Assembly (NCBI RefSeq): GCF_026626305.1
Contig: NZ_JAPNUE010000002.1
Span: forward strand, 62,001-126,000
Length of the DNA: 64,000 nucleotides
Reading direction: 5' to 3'
DNA from: Frigidibacter sp. RF13
Lineage (GTDB): Bacteria > Pseudomonadota > Alphaproteobacteria > Rhodobacterales > Rhodobacteraceae
Below the pieces are notes generated by a model that did not search any database, was not told where the DNA came from, and saw only the letters and a list, made by a program, of their open reading frames with translations. This document shows positions 28,768-38,458 of the stretch, piece after piece; positions within the stretch are counted from its first letter, which is position 1, and each line of letters starts with the position of its first letter. The translations under genes were made by a program, and so were the position numbers.

Positions 28768-30042
28768 TCAGGCGGCCAGATCGCGGGTCGCGCCGAGAAT
28801 GTTCTCTGTCACCTGCGCCAGTGCCAGCGCCGCCGCGCCATGCGCCCAGAGGAGATCGCCCCAGGCGTGGATCTCGATCTTCGGCAGCGGCTGGCCGGTG
28901 TTCAGCGCCATCGCCCGCATCTCGGCCAGCGTTTCGTTGGCATACAGGTAGTCATAGCGCATCCGCTCGCCCGACAGGATGATCAGCTCGGGGTCGAAAA
29001 GGTTGATGACATTGGCGAGGCCCAGCGCCAGATAGCGGCCGGCCCGGTGAAAGATCGACCGCGCCGCGCCATTGCCGGCCTTGGCGTGGTCATACAGGCT
29101 CTCCAGAAGCTGGTTCACCGGCTGCGCCTCACGCCCGCCCCAGTTCAGCGCGGTCGTCGCCTCTCGCGCCAACGCATAGTCGGCGACATAGGCCTCCAGG
29201 CAACCGCGCTGGCCGCAGCGGCAGAGCGCGCCGTCGAGTTGCACCTTGGTATGGCCAAGCTCCATCCCGAGGCCCTGCGCGCCGCGATAGATGCGGTGGT
29301 TCAGAACAAGGCCCATGCCCACGCCATGCTCGATGGTGACGACAGCGAAATCCGACAGTCTGCGCCCGGCGCCGAACCACAGTTCGGCCAGCGTCACGAG
29401 GTTCGCGTCATTGTCGACATGGACATTCAGTCCAATGCGCGAGGCGACCGCCTGACCAAGCGGCACTTCGCGCGCGGACAGGATCGGCGACCAGTGGACG
29501 ACGCCGCTCTGGCTGTCGACAAAACCCGGCACGCCGAGGCCGACGGCAGAGAGGGCGGCGCGGTCGATGCTCGCCTTGCCGCAGACCTCGATCAGCAGCG
29601 TTTCGGTAGACTCCACGATCGCCGCCAGCTCCAGCGGGCCGGGTCGGCGCGGTACGGCAACATCGGCCAGCAGGTTTCCGGCGAAATCGACGATCACAGC
29701 GGTATGTTCGCGGTCCGACAGCTTGATACCCGCGACGTAATGAGCATCCGCTCGGACGCCCAGCGCCACTGCCGGGCGGCCCCGCCCACCATCGCCGCCG
29801 CCTGCAGTCGTCTCTTCCAGAAGGCCAAGCTCAATGAGTTCCGAGGTAAGCGTGGTGACGCTCGCCGGGCTGATCGCCAGTTCGCGCGCCACCTGCACAC
29901 GCGGTATCGACCCCGCCGCACGCACCCGCTCGAATATCTGCTGGCGCAGCGGGCGGCCGGATTCGGACAGGGGTGGAATCAGCGGGCCGCAGCCCGCCTT
30001 TTCCGTCCCCATCCGCTTGCGGCCGACTCGCTGCGCCGTCAT
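28768..30042 (-). CDS. xylR: ROK-family transcriptional regulator (xylose repressor type)
   Basis: A 424-residue regulator. The N-terminal winged helix-turn-helix (about 30-90, ELAISPASVTTLTSELIELGLLEE) is followed by a ROK sugar-kinase-like domain with the Zn motif CRCGQRGCLE. It is divergent from xylF with 204 bp between, where a palindrome overlaps the candidate promoter. By context it represses the xyl genes until xylose binds; the name is inferred from this context, not from a unique motif. A start ten codons downstream (MGTEKAG) is possible. Confidence 0.85.
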   Translation of the reverse strand: MTAQRVGRKRMGTEKAGCGPLIPPLSESGRPLRQQIFERVRAAGSIPRVQVARELAISPASVTTLTSELIELGLLEETTAGGGDGGRGRPAVALGVRADAHYVAGIKLSDREHTAVIVDFAGNLLADVAVPRRPGPLELAAIVESTETLLIEVCGKASIDRAALSAVGLGVPGFVDSQSGVVHWSPILSAREVPLGQAVASRIGLNVHVDNDANLVTLAELWFGAGRRLSDFAVVTIEHGVGMGLVLNHRIYRGAQGLGMELGHTKVQLDGALCRCGQRGCLEAYVADYALAREATTALNWGGREAQPVNQLLESLYDHAKAGNGAARSIFHRAGRYLALGLANVINLFDPELIILSGERMRYDYLYANETLAEMRAMALNTGQPLPKIEIHAWGDLLWAHGAAALALAQVTENILGATRDLAA

Positions 30043-30163
30043 TTGTTCTTCTCCCGAAGAAAATTTCTGCTGATTTGCGCCCGTTCAACCGATTTTACGG
30101 GCCTCTCCGCACTGTTTCTTGCCCTTCAGGCCCTCGAACAGACATTGAGTGATGTTTTTTAAT

Positions 30164-30192
30164 TTGACAACTGAATTTATTGGCGCCAATTT
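30164..30192 (+). promoter_or_regulatory. candidate xylF promoter with overlapping operator
   Basis: TTGACA (30164-30169) is followed after 17 bases by CAATTT (30187-30192), a weak -10. The perfect palindrome ATTGGCGCCAAT (30179-30190) sits on the spacer and -10. A repressor bound there would block RNA polymerase, fitting the divergent ROK gene. The AT-rich run TGATGTTTTTTAATTTGACA just upstream adds to the promoter look. Confidence 0.55.
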
Positions 30193-30246
30193 TGCTGCAT
30201 TCGGCCAGTCGCCGAACGGGCACTTGCCCGAAAACGGGAGGATCAT

Positions 30247-31272
30247 ATGCACAAGACTGTTCTGGCCGCCGTGATGGCGGTCGTCGGGTTTTCGTCCGCA
30301 GCGCTCGCCGAGGGCAAGATCATCGGCGTGAGTTGGTCGAATTTCCAGGAAGAGCGCTGGAAGACCGACGAAGCGGCGATGAAGGCGGCGATCGAAGCCA
30401 ACGGCGACACTTATATCTCGTCTGACGCACAGGCTTCGGCCGCCAAGCAGCTGACCGACGTCGAATCGCTCATCGCTCAGGGTGCCAACGCGCTCATCAT
30501 TCTGGCGATGGACAAAGACGCGATCGGTCCGGCCGTCGACAAGGCCGCCGCCGAGGGCATTCCGGTAGTCGGCTACGACCGGCTGATCGAAGACGAGCGG
30601 GCCTTCTACCTGACCTTCGACAACAAGGGCGTCGGCCGCATCATCGCCGAAACCGTCAAGGCAGCGAAGCCCGACGGCAACTATGCGATCATCAAGGGCG
30701 ACAAGGGCGACCCGAACGCGACCTTCCTTCTGGAAGGCATGATGGAAGTGATCGGCCCCGACGTCGATGCCGGCACGATCAAGATCGTCGGCGAAGCCTT
30801 CACCGACGGCTGGAAGCCCGATGGTGCCCAGAAGAACATGGAACAGATCCTGACCGCCAACAACAATGCGGTCGATGCGGTTCTGGCCGAAAATGACGGC
30901 ATGGCCGGCGGTGCCATCGCGGCCCTGTCCGCCCAAGGCCTCAATGTTCCAATCGGAGGCCAGGACGGCGACCTTGCCGCGCTGAACCGCGTGGCGCGCG
31001 GCACCCAGACCGTGTCGGTCTGGAAAGACTCCCGCCAGCTTGGCGACGCGGCCGGCAAGATCGCCTCGGCGCTCGCGGGCGGCACGGCGATGGACGCTGT
31101 CGAAGGCGCGACCAAGTTCTCGGACGGCGCGAAAGGCGTTGAAATGAACGCCATCCTTCTGGCACCGACCCCGATCACCAAGGACAACCTGAACCTGGTG
31201 ATCGACGCGGGCTGGATCAGCAAGGAACAGGCCTGCGAAGGCGCGATGGCCGACGTGGCCGCCTGCCAGTAA
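30247..31272 (+). CDS. xylF: D-xylose ABC transporter substrate-binding protein
   Basis: A 341-residue periplasmic binding protein (Peripla_BP_4 type) with a Sec signal peptide (MHKTVLAAVMAVVGFSSAALA). Sugar-binding regions such as GYDRLIEDERAFYLTFDNKGVG and AENDGMAGGAIAAL closely follow XylF. It delivers xylose to XylH-XylG. A hairpin after its stop probably raises its transcript level over the rest of the operon. Confidence 0.93.
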   Translation: MHKTVLAAVMAVVGFSSAALAEGKIIGVSWSNFQEERWKTDEAAMKAAIEANGDTYISSDAQASAAKQLTDVESLIAQGANALIILAMDKDAIGPAVDKAAAEGIPVVGYDRLIEDERAFYLTFDNKGVGRIIAETVKAAKPDGNYAIIKGDKGDPNATFLLEGMMEVIGPDVDAGTIKIVGEAFTDGWKPDGAQKNMEQILTANNNAVDAVLAENDGMAGGAIAALSAQGLNVPIGGQDGDLAALNRVARGTQTVSVWKDSRQLGDAAGKIASALAGGTAMDAVEGATKFSDGAKGVEMNAILLAPTPITKDNLNLVIDAGWISKEQACEGAMADVAACQ

Positions 31273-31282
31273 GACAAGACCC

Positions 31283-31306
31283 GGCGCCGGGCTTCGACCC
31301 GGCGCC
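31283..31306 (+). terminator. intercistronic hairpin between xylF and xylH
   Basis: A perfect 9-bp stem, GGCGCCGGG/CCCGGCGCC, with loop CTTCGA. There is no T-run after it. Hairpins here are common in binding-protein transporter operons, where they stabilise the first gene's mRNA or partly stop transcription, giving more binding protein than permease. Confidence 0.65.
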
Positions 31307-31440
31307 TGCCTCTGGCCACGGCCAGCCATTCCGCGCGGAACCTCGCGCTCCCTGACAGATTGCAGCCGCAGACATCAGACCCGGGCCGGGCTGATTTCTC
31401 TGCCATACCTCGTCACCCATGCAGATCGCAGGAAGAGGAA

Positions 31441-32754
31441 ATGACCCAGACAAACACTCAGACATCACACGCGGAAGAGGGCGCAATCGCCCGGTTTTTC
31501 CGCGCGACCGAGATTGACACGCGCCTTTTGGGCATGGTCGCCGCGCTTCTCCTGATCTGGATCGGCTTTCATCTTTATGGAGAGCTGGTCAACGGGCGTG
31601 GCGCTTTTCTGACACCGCGGAACCTGTGGAACCTGTCGGTGCAGACCGCATCCATCGGCATCATGGCGACCGGCATGGTTCTGGTGATCGTGACGCGCAA
31701 CATCGACCTGTCGGTTGGCTCGATCCTTGGGTTCTGTGCCATCGTCATGGGGGTGATGCAGGTCTATGTCCTGCCGAAGTACCTCGGCCTTGGTCACCCG
31801 ATGCTGTGGGTCTTGGCGGCGCTTTGCGGTGTCACGATTGGCGCCGCGATCGGGGCTTTCCACGGCTTTCTCATCGCCTACGGCAAGATCCCGTCGTTCA
31901 TCGTCACGCTCGGCGGCCTTCTTGTCTGGCGCGGTGCGGCGTTCCTGGTGGCGCGCGGTGAGACGATTTCGCCGGTCGACGCGACCTTCGCGCTTCTGGG
32001 CGGCGGGCCTTACGGGGCCGTCGGTGCCATGGGCAGCTGGATCGTCGGGCTTCTGGCGTGCGCCGCGATCCTGTGGATGATCTGGAATGGCCGCATCCAG
32101 CGCACCAAGCACGACTTTCCGCAAAGACCGATGTGGGCGGAATATTTCCTGGCAGCGCTTGGATGCGGCGTGGTGATCGGTGCGGTTCTTCTGGTCAACG
32201 CCTATCCCTGGCCGGTCGGTATCGTGAAGACCTATGCCGAAGCGAGCGGGATCGAAGTGCCCGAAGGTGGCCTCTTCATCAGCCATGGCTTCGCCATTCC
32301 GGTCCTGATCCTGATTGGCGTCGGCATCCTGATGACGATCCTGTCCACCCGCACCCGCTTTGGCCGCTATGTCTACGCGATCGGCGGCAACCCGGATGCG
32401 GCGGAATTGTCAGGCATCAACACCCGCTGGATGCTGGTGAAGATCTACGCGCTGATGGGCTTCCTGGCGGGCCTGTCCGCGGTCGTCGCCTCGGCCCGCC
32501 TGAACTCGGCCACCAACGCGCTGGGCACTTTGGACGAGCTTTACGTCATCGCGGCCGCGGTCATCGGCGGCACCTCGCTCGCCGGTGGCGTCGGCACGAT
32601 CTACGGCGCAATCCTTGGTGCGCTTGTCATGCAGTCGCTGCAGTCGGGCATGGTGCTAATCGGGTTCGACGCCGCCATCCAGCAGATCGTCGTCGGCTCG
32701 GTTCTCGTGCTCGCCGTCTTTCTCGACATCATCTACCGCCGCCGCGCGAAGTAA
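31441..32754 (+). CDS. xylH: xylose ABC transporter permease
   Basis: A 437-residue permease of the monosaccharide family with about ten to twelve helices. The conserved [12 protein letters not shown] loop, the ATP-ase coupling region ([14 protein letters not shown]) and the C-terminal [20 protein letters not shown] are intact. It is longer than RbsC-type permeases, as XylH is. The start has GAGGAA before it. xylG follows 11 bases after its stop. Confidence 0.93.
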   Translation: MTQTNTQTSHAEEGAIARFFRATEIDTRLLGMVAALLLIWIGFHLYGELVNGRGAFLTPRNLWNLSVQTASIGIMATGMVLVIVTRNIDLSVGSILGFCAIVMGVMQVYVLPKYLGLGHPMLWVLAALCGVTIGAAIGAFHGFLIAYGKIPSFIVTLGGLLVWRGAAFLVARGETISPVDATFALLGGGPYGAVGAMGSWIVGLLACAAILWMIWNGRIQRTKHDFPQRPMWAEYFLAALGCGVVIGAVLLVNAYPWPVGIVKTYAEASGIEVPEGGLFISHGFAIPVLILIGVGILMTILSTRTRFGRYVYAIGGNPDAAELSGINTRWMLVKIYALMGFLAGLSAVVASARLNSATNALGTLDELYVIAAAVIGGTSLAGGVGTIYGAILGALVMQSLQSGMVLIGFDAAIQQIVVGSVLVLAVFLDIIYRRRAK

Positions 32755-32765
32755 GGGGGATTGTC

Positions 32766-33530
32766 ATGAGCAACGCACAAAAAGGCACTCCGCTTGTCGA
32801 GCTGCGCGACATTTCCATCGCTTTCGGCGGGATCAAGGCGGTCGATCATGTGACGGTCGACCTGTTCCCGGGCGAGGTAGTCGGGCTTCTTGGCCACAAT
32901 GGCGCGGGCAAGTCGACGCTGATCAAATGCCTGTCGGGCGCCTATCAAGCCGACAGCGGCGATATCTTCATCAACGGCGAGAAGGCCACAATCACCAACC
33001 CGCGCGACGCGCGCAGCTACAATATCGAGACGATCTACCAGACGCTCGCGCTGGCCGATAACCTCAATGCCGCCTCGAACCTGTTCCTCGGGCGGGAGTT
33101 GGTGACATCGGCCGGGTTCGTCGACGATGCGGCGATGGAGGCGGAGACGCGCAAGATCATGGCGCGGCTCAATCCGAACTTCCGCAAGTTCAACGTTCCG
33201 GTCTCGGCCCTTTCGGGCGGGCAGCGCCAGTCTGTCGCCATCGCGCGGGCGGTCTATTTCAACGCCAAGATCCTGATCATGGACGAACCGACCGCCGCCC
33301 TTGGCCCGCACGAGACGCAGATGGTGGCCGAACTGATCCAGGAGTTGAAGGCGCAGGGAATCGGCATCTTCCTGATCGAGCATGACATCCATGCGGTGAT
33401 GGACTTGTGCGACCGGGCGAGCGTGATGAAGAACGGCCAGCTGGTCGGGACGGTCAATGTGAACGAGGTGACGGACGAAGATATCCTCGGGATGATCATC
33501 CTTGGCAAACAGCCCGGGAAGGCCGCCTGA
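32766..33530 (+). CDS. xylG: sugar ABC transporter ATP-binding protein, single-domain
   Basis: A 254-residue ATPase with one nucleotide-binding domain. Walker A is GHNGAGKS, the signature LSGGQRQ, and Walker [12 protein letters not shown]. coli XylG is about 510 residues with two such domains, so this is the short form, as in FrcA-type fructose transporters, which works as a homodimer. It shares one base with the xylB start (TGATG). The symbol is given by position and may be better read as a FrcA-like subunit of the xylose system. Confidence 0.85.
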   Translation: MSNAQKGTPLVELRDISIAFGGIKAVDHVTVDLFPGEVVGLLGHNGAGKSTLIKCLSGAYQADSGDIFINGEKATITNPRDARSYNIETIYQTLALADNLNAASNLFLGRELVTSAGFVDDAAMEAETRKIMARLNPNFRKFNVPVSALSGGQRQSVAIARAVYFNAKILIMDEPTAALGPHETQMVAELIQELKAQGIGIFLIEHDIHAVMDLCDRASVMKNGQLVGTVNVNEVTDEDILGMIILGKQPGKAA

Positions 33531-34966
33531 TGTATCTGGGGCTCGATCTTGGAACATCGGGCCTGAAAGGCGTGGTGGTGGACGCGGCGCAAAAGATCGT
33601 CGCCGAGACCACCGCGCCGCTGACCGTTTCGCGCCCGCACGACGGCTGGTCGGAACAGTCGCCGGCCGACTGGGTCGCGGCGGCGGAGGCGGTGTTTGCT
33701 GCGCTGCCGACGCAGGTTCGCGCCGGGGTGAGGGCTATCGGACTGTCGGGTCAGATGCATGGCGCGACGCTTCTGGATGCGGCAGACAATGTCCTGCGCC
33801 CTTCGATCCTGTGGAACGACACGCGGGCGCATGCGGAAGCCGCCAAGCTCGACGCCGATCCGCGCTTTCGGGCGCTGACCGGCAATATCGTCTTTCCAGG
33901 CTTCACCGCACCGAAGCTTCTGTGGGTCAGGGCGCATGAGCCCGACCTCTATGGCCGTGTCGCCAAGGTACTGTTGCCGAAAGACTATCTGCGCCTGTGG
34001 CTGACGGGCGAACATGTGGCCGAAATGTCCGATGCGGCGGGCACGAGCTGGCTCGACACCGGCGCACGCGACTGGTCGGAGGATTTGCTGGCCGCGACAG
34101 GTCTTGGCCGCGATCACATGCCCAGATTGGTTGAAGGGTCCGAGGTCTCTGGACGGCTCCGGCCCGAGGTTGCGGGGCGGTTCGGCTTCGCCCCCGGGGT
34201 CGTGGTCGCGGGAGGGGCGGGCGACAATGCCGCGGCCGGGATCGGTGTCGGTGTGGTCAAGGCGGGACAGGCCTTCGTTTCGCTTGGAACGTCGGGTGTT
34301 CTGTTTGCGGCGAACGACGGCTACCGCCCGGATGCGGCCACCGCCGTTCACACCTTCTGCCATGCCCTTCCCGGTGCCTGGCACCAGATGGGGGTTATCC
34401 TCGCGGCAACCGACGCGCTGAACTGGTTCGCCCGGCTCACGGGTGCATCTGCGGCCGAACTTACCCAGTCGCTCGGCGCACTTCAGGCGCCCGGCAAGAC
34501 ACGATTCCTGCCCTATCTCGGTGGCGAGCGGACGCCCCTGAACGATGCGGCCATTCGCGGCGCCTTCATCGGGCTGGAACATGCCACAGACCGCGATGCG
34601 GCGGTGCGCGCGGTATTGGAGGGCGTGACCTTCGCCATCCGCGATTGCCGCGACGCGCTCGCGGCGACCGGAACCCGGATCTCGCGGCTGCTTGCCGTCG
34701 GCGGCGGGTCGCGTTCGGATTATTGGCTAAAGGCGATCGCAACCGCACTTGGCACGCCAGTTCAGGTTCCGGTCGCGGGGGATTTCGGTGGCGCCTTCGG
34801 TGCCGCACGCCTTGCGATCATGGCCGCGACCGGCGCGGGCGCCGAGATCGCCACGCTTCCGGCTATTGATCGGACCATCGACCCCGACAGCCAGCTTTCC
34901 GCGGCCTTCGACGCGGGCCACGCCTGCTACCGCGCCGCACGCGACGCAATCAGAGGACTGACATGA
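33530..34966 (+). CDS. xylB: xylulokinase
   Basis: A 478-residue FGGY kinase that phosphorylates D-xylulose. The N-terminal [18 protein letters not shown] phosphate loop and the [13 protein letters not shown] segment (with the catalytic-loop Gln-Met-His) are typical of XylB. The C-terminal Gly-rich [15 protein letters not shown] is the ADP site. It overlaps xylG by one base and xylA by four (ATGA), so all three are translationally coupled. Confidence 0.95.
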   Translation: MYLGLDLGTSGLKGVVVDAAQKIVAETTAPLTVSRPHDGWSEQSPADWVAAAEAVFAALPTQVRAGVRAIGLSGQMHGATLLDAADNVLRPSILWNDTRAHAEAAKLDADPRFRALTGNIVFPGFTAPKLLWVRAHEPDLYGRVAKVLLPKDYLRLWLTGEHVAEMSDAAGTSWLDTGARDWSEDLLAATGLGRDHMPRLVEGSEVSGRLRPEVAGRFGFAPGVVVAGGAGDNAAAGIGVGVVKAGQAFVSLGTSGVLFAANDGYRPDAATAVHTFCHALPGAWHQMGVILAATDALNWFARLTGASAAELTQSLGALQAPGKTRFLPYLGGERTPLNDAAIRGAFIGLEHATDRDAAVRAVLEGVTFAIRDCRDALAATGTRISRLLAVGGGSRSDYWLKAIATALGTPVQVPVAGDFGGAFGAARLAIMAATGAGAEIATLPAIDRTIDPDSQLSAAFDAGHACYRAARDAIRGLT

Positions 34967-36264
34967 CCGACTTCTTCAAAGACATTCCGCAGGTCCGCTA
35001 CGAGGGACCGGACAGCACCAACGAATTTGCCTTCCGTCACTACAATCCCGACGAGATGGTGATGGGTAAGCGGATGGAAGACCATCTGCGGTTTGCCGTT
35101 GCCTACTGGCATTCCTTCGCCTGGCCGGGCGGCGACCCATTCGGCGGCCAGACCTTCGACCGGCCCTGGTTCGGGCCGGCGATGGCAGACGCGAAACTGA
35201 AAGCCGATGTGGCCTTCGAGATGTTCGACATCCTCGGCGCGCCCTTCTTTTGCTTCCACGATGCCGATGCCCGCCCCGAAGGGGCGACCTTCGCCGAAAG
35301 CATGCGCAATCTGGAAGAGATCACCGACTATTTCGCGCTGAAGATGGAAAGCCATCGCACCCGGCTTTTGTGGGGTACGGCCAACCTTTTCTCGCACCGC
35401 CGCTTCATGTCGGGCGCGGCAACCAACCCCGACCCGGAGGTATTCGCCTACGCCGCCGCCACGGTGAAAAGCTGCATGGACGCGACGCACCGGCTCGGCG
35501 GGCAGAACTACGTCCTTTGGGGCGGGCGGGAAGGCTATGAGACGCTGCTGAATACCGACCTTTCGCGCGAAGCCGAACAGGCCGGCGCCTTCCTGCGCAT
35601 GGTCGTCGATTACAAGCACAAGATCGGCTTCAAGGGCGCGATCCTAATCGAGCCGAAACCGCAGGAACCGTCGAAGCACCAGTACGACTATGACGTGGCG
35701 ACCGTTTACGGCTTCCTCAAACGCTTTGGTCTTGAGGACGAAGTGAAGGTCAATATCGAGCAGGGTCATGCGATCCTGGCGGGCCACTCGTTTGAACATG
35801 AGCTGGCACTTGCCGCTTCGCTTGGCCTTTTCGGGTCGATCGACATGAACCGCAATGACTATCAGTCTGGCTGGGATACTGACCAGTTCCCCGACAATGT
35901 GCCGGAAATGGCGCGGGCCTATTACGAAGTGCTGAAAGCGGGCGGTTTCACCACCGGCGGCACGAACTTTGACGCCAAGATCCGCCGCCAATCGCTCGAC
36001 CCGGCCGACCTGATCCTGTCGCATGTCGGCGGCATGGATATTTGCGCCCGCGCGCTGAAGGCGGCGGCGGCGCTTCTGGAGGACGGATCGCTCGAACGGG
36101 CCCGGGCGGAACGCTATGCCGACTGGGACAAGCCCGCGAATCGGCGGATGCTGTCGGGCCCACTGGAAACTGTCGCAAAACGGGTGCTGGATGAGAGCCT
36201 CAACCCGCAGCCGAAATCGGGGCGACAGGAGCGGCTGGAGAACCTCTGGAACCGGTTCGTCTGA
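34963..36264 (+). CDS. xylA: xylose isomerase
   Basis: A 433-residue TIM-barrel enzyme converting D-xylose to D-xylulose. Metal- and substrate-site segments are clear: [12 protein letters not shown] (His and Asp), [21 protein letters not shown], and NMDRNDYQSG-like [17 protein letters not shown]. The length is that of group II isomerases. It ends the xylFHGBA operon. No terminator hairpin is visible in the 219 bp after it. Confidence 0.97.
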   Translation: MTDFFKDIPQVRYEGPDSTNEFAFRHYNPDEMVMGKRMEDHLRFAVAYWHSFAWPGGDPFGGQTFDRPWFGPAMADAKLKADVAFEMFDILGAPFFCFHDADARPEGATFAESMRNLEEITDYFALKMESHRTRLLWGTANLFSHRRFMSGAATNPDPEVFAYAAATVKSCMDATHRLGGQNYVLWGGREGYETLLNTDLSREAEQAGAFLRMVVDYKHKIGFKGAILIEPKPQEPSKHQYDYDVATVYGFLKRFGLEDEVKVNIEQGHAILAGHSFEHELALAASLGLFGSIDMNRNDYQSGWDTDQFPDNVPEMARAYYEVLKAGGFTTGGTNFDAKIRRQSLDPADLILSHVGGMDICARALKAAAALLEDGSLERARAERYADWDKPANRRMLSGPLETVAKRVLDESLNPQPKSGRQERLENLWNRFV

Positions 36265-36483
36265 CAAGGCCTGCGGCGAAATTGGCGCGAAAGCGTGCGA
36301 ATCTGGCAAAATCTGGAAACGATCATCACGATTGGGCCAAACAGCCGTCGTGGTTTGAACAAGGCGTTTTGCAACATACGGCTATGGGCGTTTGTTTACG
36401 AACAGTTTACCAAGCGCCCGTAGCTTGCCTGTGTCGGCCTGGGGGCGGGGTCCGGCGATTGTGTTAGACCGGAGTTCCGCATT

Positions 36484-37152
36484 GTGACTATTCCCTATGC
36501 CGATTTCTCAGCCCCGGTTCAGGTGCGCGCCGAGCGGACCTTTTACGAGACCGCAGGCAAACGCTTTTTTGATATCGCCTTTGTCATCCTGTCGCTTCCG
36601 GTCGTTCTGCCGCCGCTTCTTCTGATCGCGGCGCTGACCTGGATCGAGGGCGGGCGGCCCTTTTATGTGCAGGAGCGTATCGGCCATGGCGGCCGTACTT
36701 TCCGTTTCTGGAAGATCCGCACGATGGTGCCTGATGCCGATGCGGCGCTTGCCCGGCTGATTGCGACCGACCCGGCAGCGGCGGCGGAATGGACAGCAAA
36801 CCAGAAGCTCGCCCGCGACCCACGGATCACCCGGCTTGGCCGCTTCCTGCGGCAGACGAGCCTTGATGAACTGCCGCAGATCTGGAACGTGCTCAACGGC
36901 ACCATGTCGCTTGTGGGTCCGCGGCCCTTCACGCCGGATCAGCGGACGCTCTATCCGGCGGACAGCGCATCCGCCTACTATCGGCTGCGGCCCGGCCTGT
37001 CTGGCCTGTGGCAGATCAGCCGCCGCAACGCCGGCTCGTTTGTGGAGCGTGTCCACTATGACGAAGATTACGGACTGCGCGTCAGCCTGATGTTAGACCT
37101 CAAGATCATCTGGCGGACGTTCTCGGTGATGATGCGGGCAACCGGTCTGTGA
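36484..37152 (+). CDS. undecaprenyl-phosphate sugar phosphotransferase (bacterial sugar transferase)
   Basis: A 222-residue protein of the WbaP/ExoY/PglC group. It has a hydrophobic anchor (FFDIAFVILSLPVVLPPLLLIAALTW) and the conserved catalytic domain (RPFYVQERIGHGGRTFRFWKIRTM, LRQTSLDELPQIWNVLNGTMSLVGPRP, RPGLSGLWQISRRN). It transfers a sugar phosphate to undecaprenyl phosphate as the first step of an exopolysaccharide or O-antigen repeat. The start is a GTG; no other polysaccharide gene is adjacent, so it is an orphan. Its end is 15 bases from the convergent dnaQ. Confidence 0.9.
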   Translation: MTIPYADFSAPVQVRAERTFYETAGKRFFDIAFVILSLPVVLPPLLLIAALTWIEGGRPFYVQERIGHGGRTFRFWKIRTMVPDADAALARLIATDPAAAAEWTANQKLARDPRITRLGRFLRQTSLDELPQIWNVLNGTMSLVGPRPFTPDQRTLYPADSASAYYRLRPGLSGLWQISRRNAGSFVERVHYDEDYGLRVSLMLDLKIIWRTFSVMMRATGL

Positions 37153-37167
37153 CCGCCGCCCGGCGGC

Positions 37168-37869
37168 TCAGCCGAACCGCTTCCACAGGGATCTGTCGCC
37201 AAGCCCCTCGACGAAGGCGCGGTGCGCCGCAGCCTCTTCCTCGGTGATGCGCGGCGGCAGGGGTGCAGATCGGCGCGGCGCCGTCCAGGTGGCACTTTCC
37301 GCCCCAGCGCCATCGCCTGCTTTCTGATCCATCGTCGACAGGCCGAAATCGGGTTGCCTGCCGCCGATCAGTTCCAGATAGACCTCGGCCAGAAGCTCGC
37401 TGTCGAGAAGCGCGCCGTGCTTTTCGCGGGCGGAATTGTCGATGCCGAAACGGCGGCAAAGCGCGTCGAGCGAGGCGGGGGAGCCCGGAAACTTGCGCCG
37501 GGCGAGCGCGACCGTATCCAGCGCCCGTTCCGGTCCGAGCGTGGGGAGCTTGGCCCAGTTCAGTTCGGCATTCAGGAACTTCATGTCGAAGGCGGCATTG
37601 TGGATCACCAGCTGCGAATCCATGCCGATGAAATCGAGGAAAGCCGCGCCGATCTCCGCGAACCGCGGCTTGTCGCGCAAGAAGTCGTCGCCAAGGCCGT
37701 GAACCTCGAACGCCTCGGGCGGCATGGCGCGGTCGGGGTTGATATATTGGTGATAGGTGCGCCCGGTGGCAACGTGATTGTAAAGCTCGACCGCGCCGAT
37801 CTCGACGATCCGGTGGCCTTCGGCGGGCTCAAAGCCGGTGGTTTCGGTGTCGAGTACGATCTCACGCAT
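37168..37869 (-). CDS. dnaQ: DNA polymerase III epsilon subunit (3'-5' exonuclease)
   Basis: A 233-residue DEDDh exonuclease. Motif I is DTETTG (7-12), motif II holds NAAFDMKFL, and motif III holds KHGALLDSELLAEVYLEL. It proofreads replication. The C-terminal 60 residues are the linker and alpha-binding region. It ends the run maf-aroE-coaE-dnaQ and overlaps coaE by eight bases. A short GC hairpin (37153-37166) separates it from the convergent sugar transferase. Confidence 0.95.
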   Translation of the reverse strand: MREIVLDTETTGFEPAEGHRIVEIGAVELYNHVATGRTYHQYINPDRAMPPEAFEVHGLGDDFLRDKPRFAEIGAAFLDFIGMDSQLVIHNAAFDMKFLNAELNWAKLPTLGPERALDTVALARRKFPGSPASLDALCRRFGIDNSAREKHGALLDSELLAEVYLELIGGRQPDFGLSTMDQKAGDGAGAESATWTAPRRSAPLPPRITEEEAAAHRAFVEGLGDRSLWKRFG

Positions 37870-38458
37870 GTTCTGACCTCAGTTCCTGCAGCAACCCCCT
37901 GACGGCGGCTCGGGCGCCATCCTCAGTCAGGGCTTCGATCACGTAGGTCGCCCGGCGGCGCTTTTCGGCGTCCGGCATCTGCCGGGCGAGGATCATTTCG
38001 AAATCCGCCGCACTCATCCCGCGTGCCAACACCCTTTCGCGCTGTATTTCCATCGGCACCGAGACAACGACAGTCGCATCACAAATCGCGTCCGCCCCGG
38101 TTTCATACAGCAACGGGATATCAAGGAGCAGGACCGGGGCAGCCCGGTTCGCCGCGATGAACGCCGCGCGGTCGGCAGCGGTCAGCGGATGGACGATCGC
38201 GTTCAGCCGGTCGAGAACCGCCGGGTCGGCGGCAACCAGCGTCCGGAGCAGGGATCGATCGACGCTGCCATCCGGCGCCATCACTTGGGGAAAGCGCTCT
38301 GCTATGGCCTGCGCGGCGGGCTGGCCCGCGGAATAGAGCCGGTGAACCACTGCATCCGCATCCCAGACCGGCACGTCTTCGGCCGCAAACATCGCGGCCG
38401 TTGTCGATTTGCCCATGCCGATGGAGCCGGTGAGACCGAGAACGAACGGGCGCGTCAT
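37862..38458 (-). CDS. coaE: dephospho-CoA kinase
   Basis: A 198-residue P-loop kinase doing the last step of CoA synthesis. The P-loop is GLTGSIGMGKST (8-19), followed by the substrate loop DADAVVHRLY. The start at 38458 (MTRPFVLGLTG) overlaps the aroE stop by four bases. Confidence 0.96.
   Translation of the reverse strand: MTRPFVLGLTGSIGMGKSTTAAMFAAEDVPVWDADAVVHRLYSAGQPAAQAIAERFPQVMAPDGSVDRSLLRTLVAADPAVLDRLNAIVHPLTAADRAAFIAANRAAPVLLLDIPLLYETGADAICDATVVVSVPMEIQRERVLARGMSAADFEMILARQMPDAEKRRRATYVIEALTEDGARAAVRGLLQELRSEHA

Noticed and set aside
28219..30162. A 647-codon open frame on the plus strand
   Set aside because: It lies opposite the ROK and yihY-like genes and has no recognisable domain.
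32766..33530. xylG read as a truncated pseudogene
   Set aside because: All motifs of one ATPase domain are present, the ends are coupled to neighbours, and single-domain forms exist in the family.
36265..36483. A terminator or small RNA after xylA
   Set aside because: I see no stable inverted repeat; the stretch is probably the leader of the sugar transferase gene.
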